A DNA stretch of 6,381 nt from CAYJAZ01 sp964369165 (GTDB lineage: Bacteria > Desulfobacterota > Desulfovibrionia > Desulfovibrionales > Desulfovibrionaceae), in contig CAYJFE010000138.1 of assembly GCA_964369165.1 (NCBI GenBank), positions 1 through 6,381 on the forward strand. Direction: 5' to 3'. Made by a program: the position numbers and the translations under genes. Every line of letters begins with the position of its first letter. Position 1 is the stretch's first letter. Under the pieces are notes generated by a model, which ran no database searches, had not been told where the DNA came from, and saw nothing but the letters and a program-made list of their open reading frames with translations. Shown here piece by piece: positions 5,648 to 6,381 of the stretch.

Positions 5648-6316
5648 ATGAACATTCTTATTTTCGGACCAAACGGCAGTGGCAAGGGAACTCAAGGCTC
5701 GCTATTGATGGAAAAATACGGTATTTCTCATATAGAATCCGGCGCTGTTTTCCGCCAACATATTAAAGGCGGCACAGAACTTGGCATGAAAGCTAAAGCA
5801 TTTATTGACAAAGGCGAATTAGTGCCCGACGAAATCACCATTCCTATGATTTTAGAAATTTTGCAAAATGCTGACGAAAAAGGCTGGCTTTTAGACGGCT
5901 TCCCACGCAATATGGAACAGGCTCGCAAGCTTGATGAAGCTTTACAAGAAGCAAATATGCCTCTTGATTTTGTTGTTGAAATCCTTCTCCCAAGAGAAGT
6001 TGCAAAAAATCGCATCATGGGTAGACGCCTTTGCCAAAACAATAATAATCACCCAAATAATATATTTATTGACGCTATCAAGCCAAATGGCGACAAATGC
6101 CGTGTTTGTGAAGGCGAACTTAGTGCACGTCAAGACGATCAAGACGAAAATGCTATCGATAAAAGACACGACATCTATTACAATACAGTAGATGGAACTC
6201 TAGCAGCTGCCTATTATTTCAAAGACTTAGCTGCAAAATCTAGCACAAAATACATTGAATTGAATGGCGAAGGCTCTATCGAATCTATTCGCGAAACTTT
6301 GTTACAATCATTATAG
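5648..6316 (+). CDS. adk: Adenylate kinase with metal-binding LID
   Basis: Catalyses ATP + AMP to two ADP, in the cytoplasm, keeping adenylate pools balanced. In sulfate reducers it also recovers the AMP released when sulfate is activated to APS. The 222-residue protein shows the P-loop GPNGSGKGT (7-15), the AMP-binding stretch SGAVFRQH (31-38, Arg36), DGFPRN (83-88, Arg87), GRR at the hinge into the LID (125-127), DD (163-164) and KRHDIYY (172-178). The LID carries Cys129, His135, Cys151 and Cys154 (C-X5-H-X15-C-X2-C). I recall these as the same residues and numbering as the zinc/cobalt/iron site of Desulfovibrio gigas adenylate kinase. The ATG is preceded by AAGGA six bases upstream. It is divergent from the hydrolase operon. 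TATAAA boxes occur at 5588-5593 and 5620-5625 but neither has a clear -35, so the promoter is not assigned. Confidence 0.97.
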   Translation: MNILIFGPNGSGKGTQGSLLMEKYGISHIESGAVFRQHIKGGTELGMKAKAFIDKGELVPDEITIPMILEILQNADEKGWLLDGFPRNMEQARKLDEALQEANMPLDFVVEILLPREVAKNRIMGRRLCQNNNNHPNNIFIDAIKPNGDKCRVCEGELSARQDDQDENAIDKRHDIYYNTVDGTLAAAYYFKDLAAKSSTKYIELNGEGSIESIRETLLQSL

Positions 6317-6332
6317 TATTAATAGGTATACA

Positions 6333-6381
6333 TTGAAATATTCAATAATTACCCTTTTTCCTGATGACATTAATCGTATAG
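6333..6381 (+). CDS. Probable start of an unidentified gene (TTG start), cut by the right edge
   Basis: From a TTG at 6333 the frame is open for 16 codons to the window end, reading MKYSIITLFPDDINRI with the TTG taken as Met. The pattern of a charged residue, a short beta strand and then a Pro turn looks like a real protein N-terminus. AGG (6324-6326) lies six bases before the TTG, an acceptable though weak ribosome site. No ATG or GTG is available in this frame after the adk stop. The gene starts 16 bases after adk and could be co-transcribed with it. The ITLFP beginning recalls TrmD, but the aromatic residues that usually follow are missing, so I do not name it. Confidence 0.4.
   Translation, partial: MKYSIITLFPDDINRI

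Noticed and set aside
5942..6169. Minus-strand open frame within adk
   Set aside because: It is a shadow of the adk coding sequence, which has the full set of family motifs on the plus strand.
6332..6346. Hairpin ATTGAA/TTCAAT after adk, considered as the adk terminator
   Set aside because: Six AT-rich pairs with a three-base loop and no adjacent T run. It also overlaps the likely TTG start of the next gene.

Overview
The window is AT-rich bacterial DNA, most likely from a low-GC member of the Desulfovibrionaceae (the Lawsonia/Taurinivorans-like or host-associated Desulfovibrio kind). Three things point there. The adenylate kinase carries the Cys/His metal site in its LID that I know from Desulfovibrio. 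There is a small PxxKW cysteine-rich protein. There is also a helical protein with the RRxxWxxNEESGxIGWG signature that I associate with Desulfovibrio (DVU0298-like). The genus cannot be fixed from this sequence alone.

Left part (1-2534, all minus strand). Reading in the direction of transcription: a tRNA-Pro(UGG) gene with encoded CCA and a strong intrinsic terminator, then trmL, fliR and flhB. The last three are separated by only 27 and 22 bases and look like one operon. It couples a tRNA wobble methyltransferase to two integral-membrane parts of the flagellar type III export gate. flhB runs off the left edge of the window, with 339 codons present, including the NPTH self-cleavage site.

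Middle (2535-3785). The PxxKW gene (minus) and the DVU0298-like gene (plus) diverge from a 235-base spacer that holds a good sigma70-type promoter for each. The plus-strand gene runs head-on into the next operon. The only good terminator between them is a hairpin inside the last codons of the plus-strand gene, and it is oriented for the minus-strand operon.

Right part (3786-6381). A two-gene minus-strand operon encodes an alkylsulfatase-like metallo-beta-lactamase-fold hydrolase and a DsrE-like small protein with a CxxCxxC motif. It is driven by a near-consensus promoter (TTGACA, 17 bases, TATATT) whose spacer holds a 14-base near-palindrome, a possible operator. Divergent from it is adk on the plus strand. 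A probable new gene starts with TTG just after adk and leaves the window.

Nothing mobile, no CRISPR array and no phage genes were seen. The most unexplained part is the hydrolase/DsrE pair. It could be a small sulfur-linked module, but its substrate cannot be read from the sequence.
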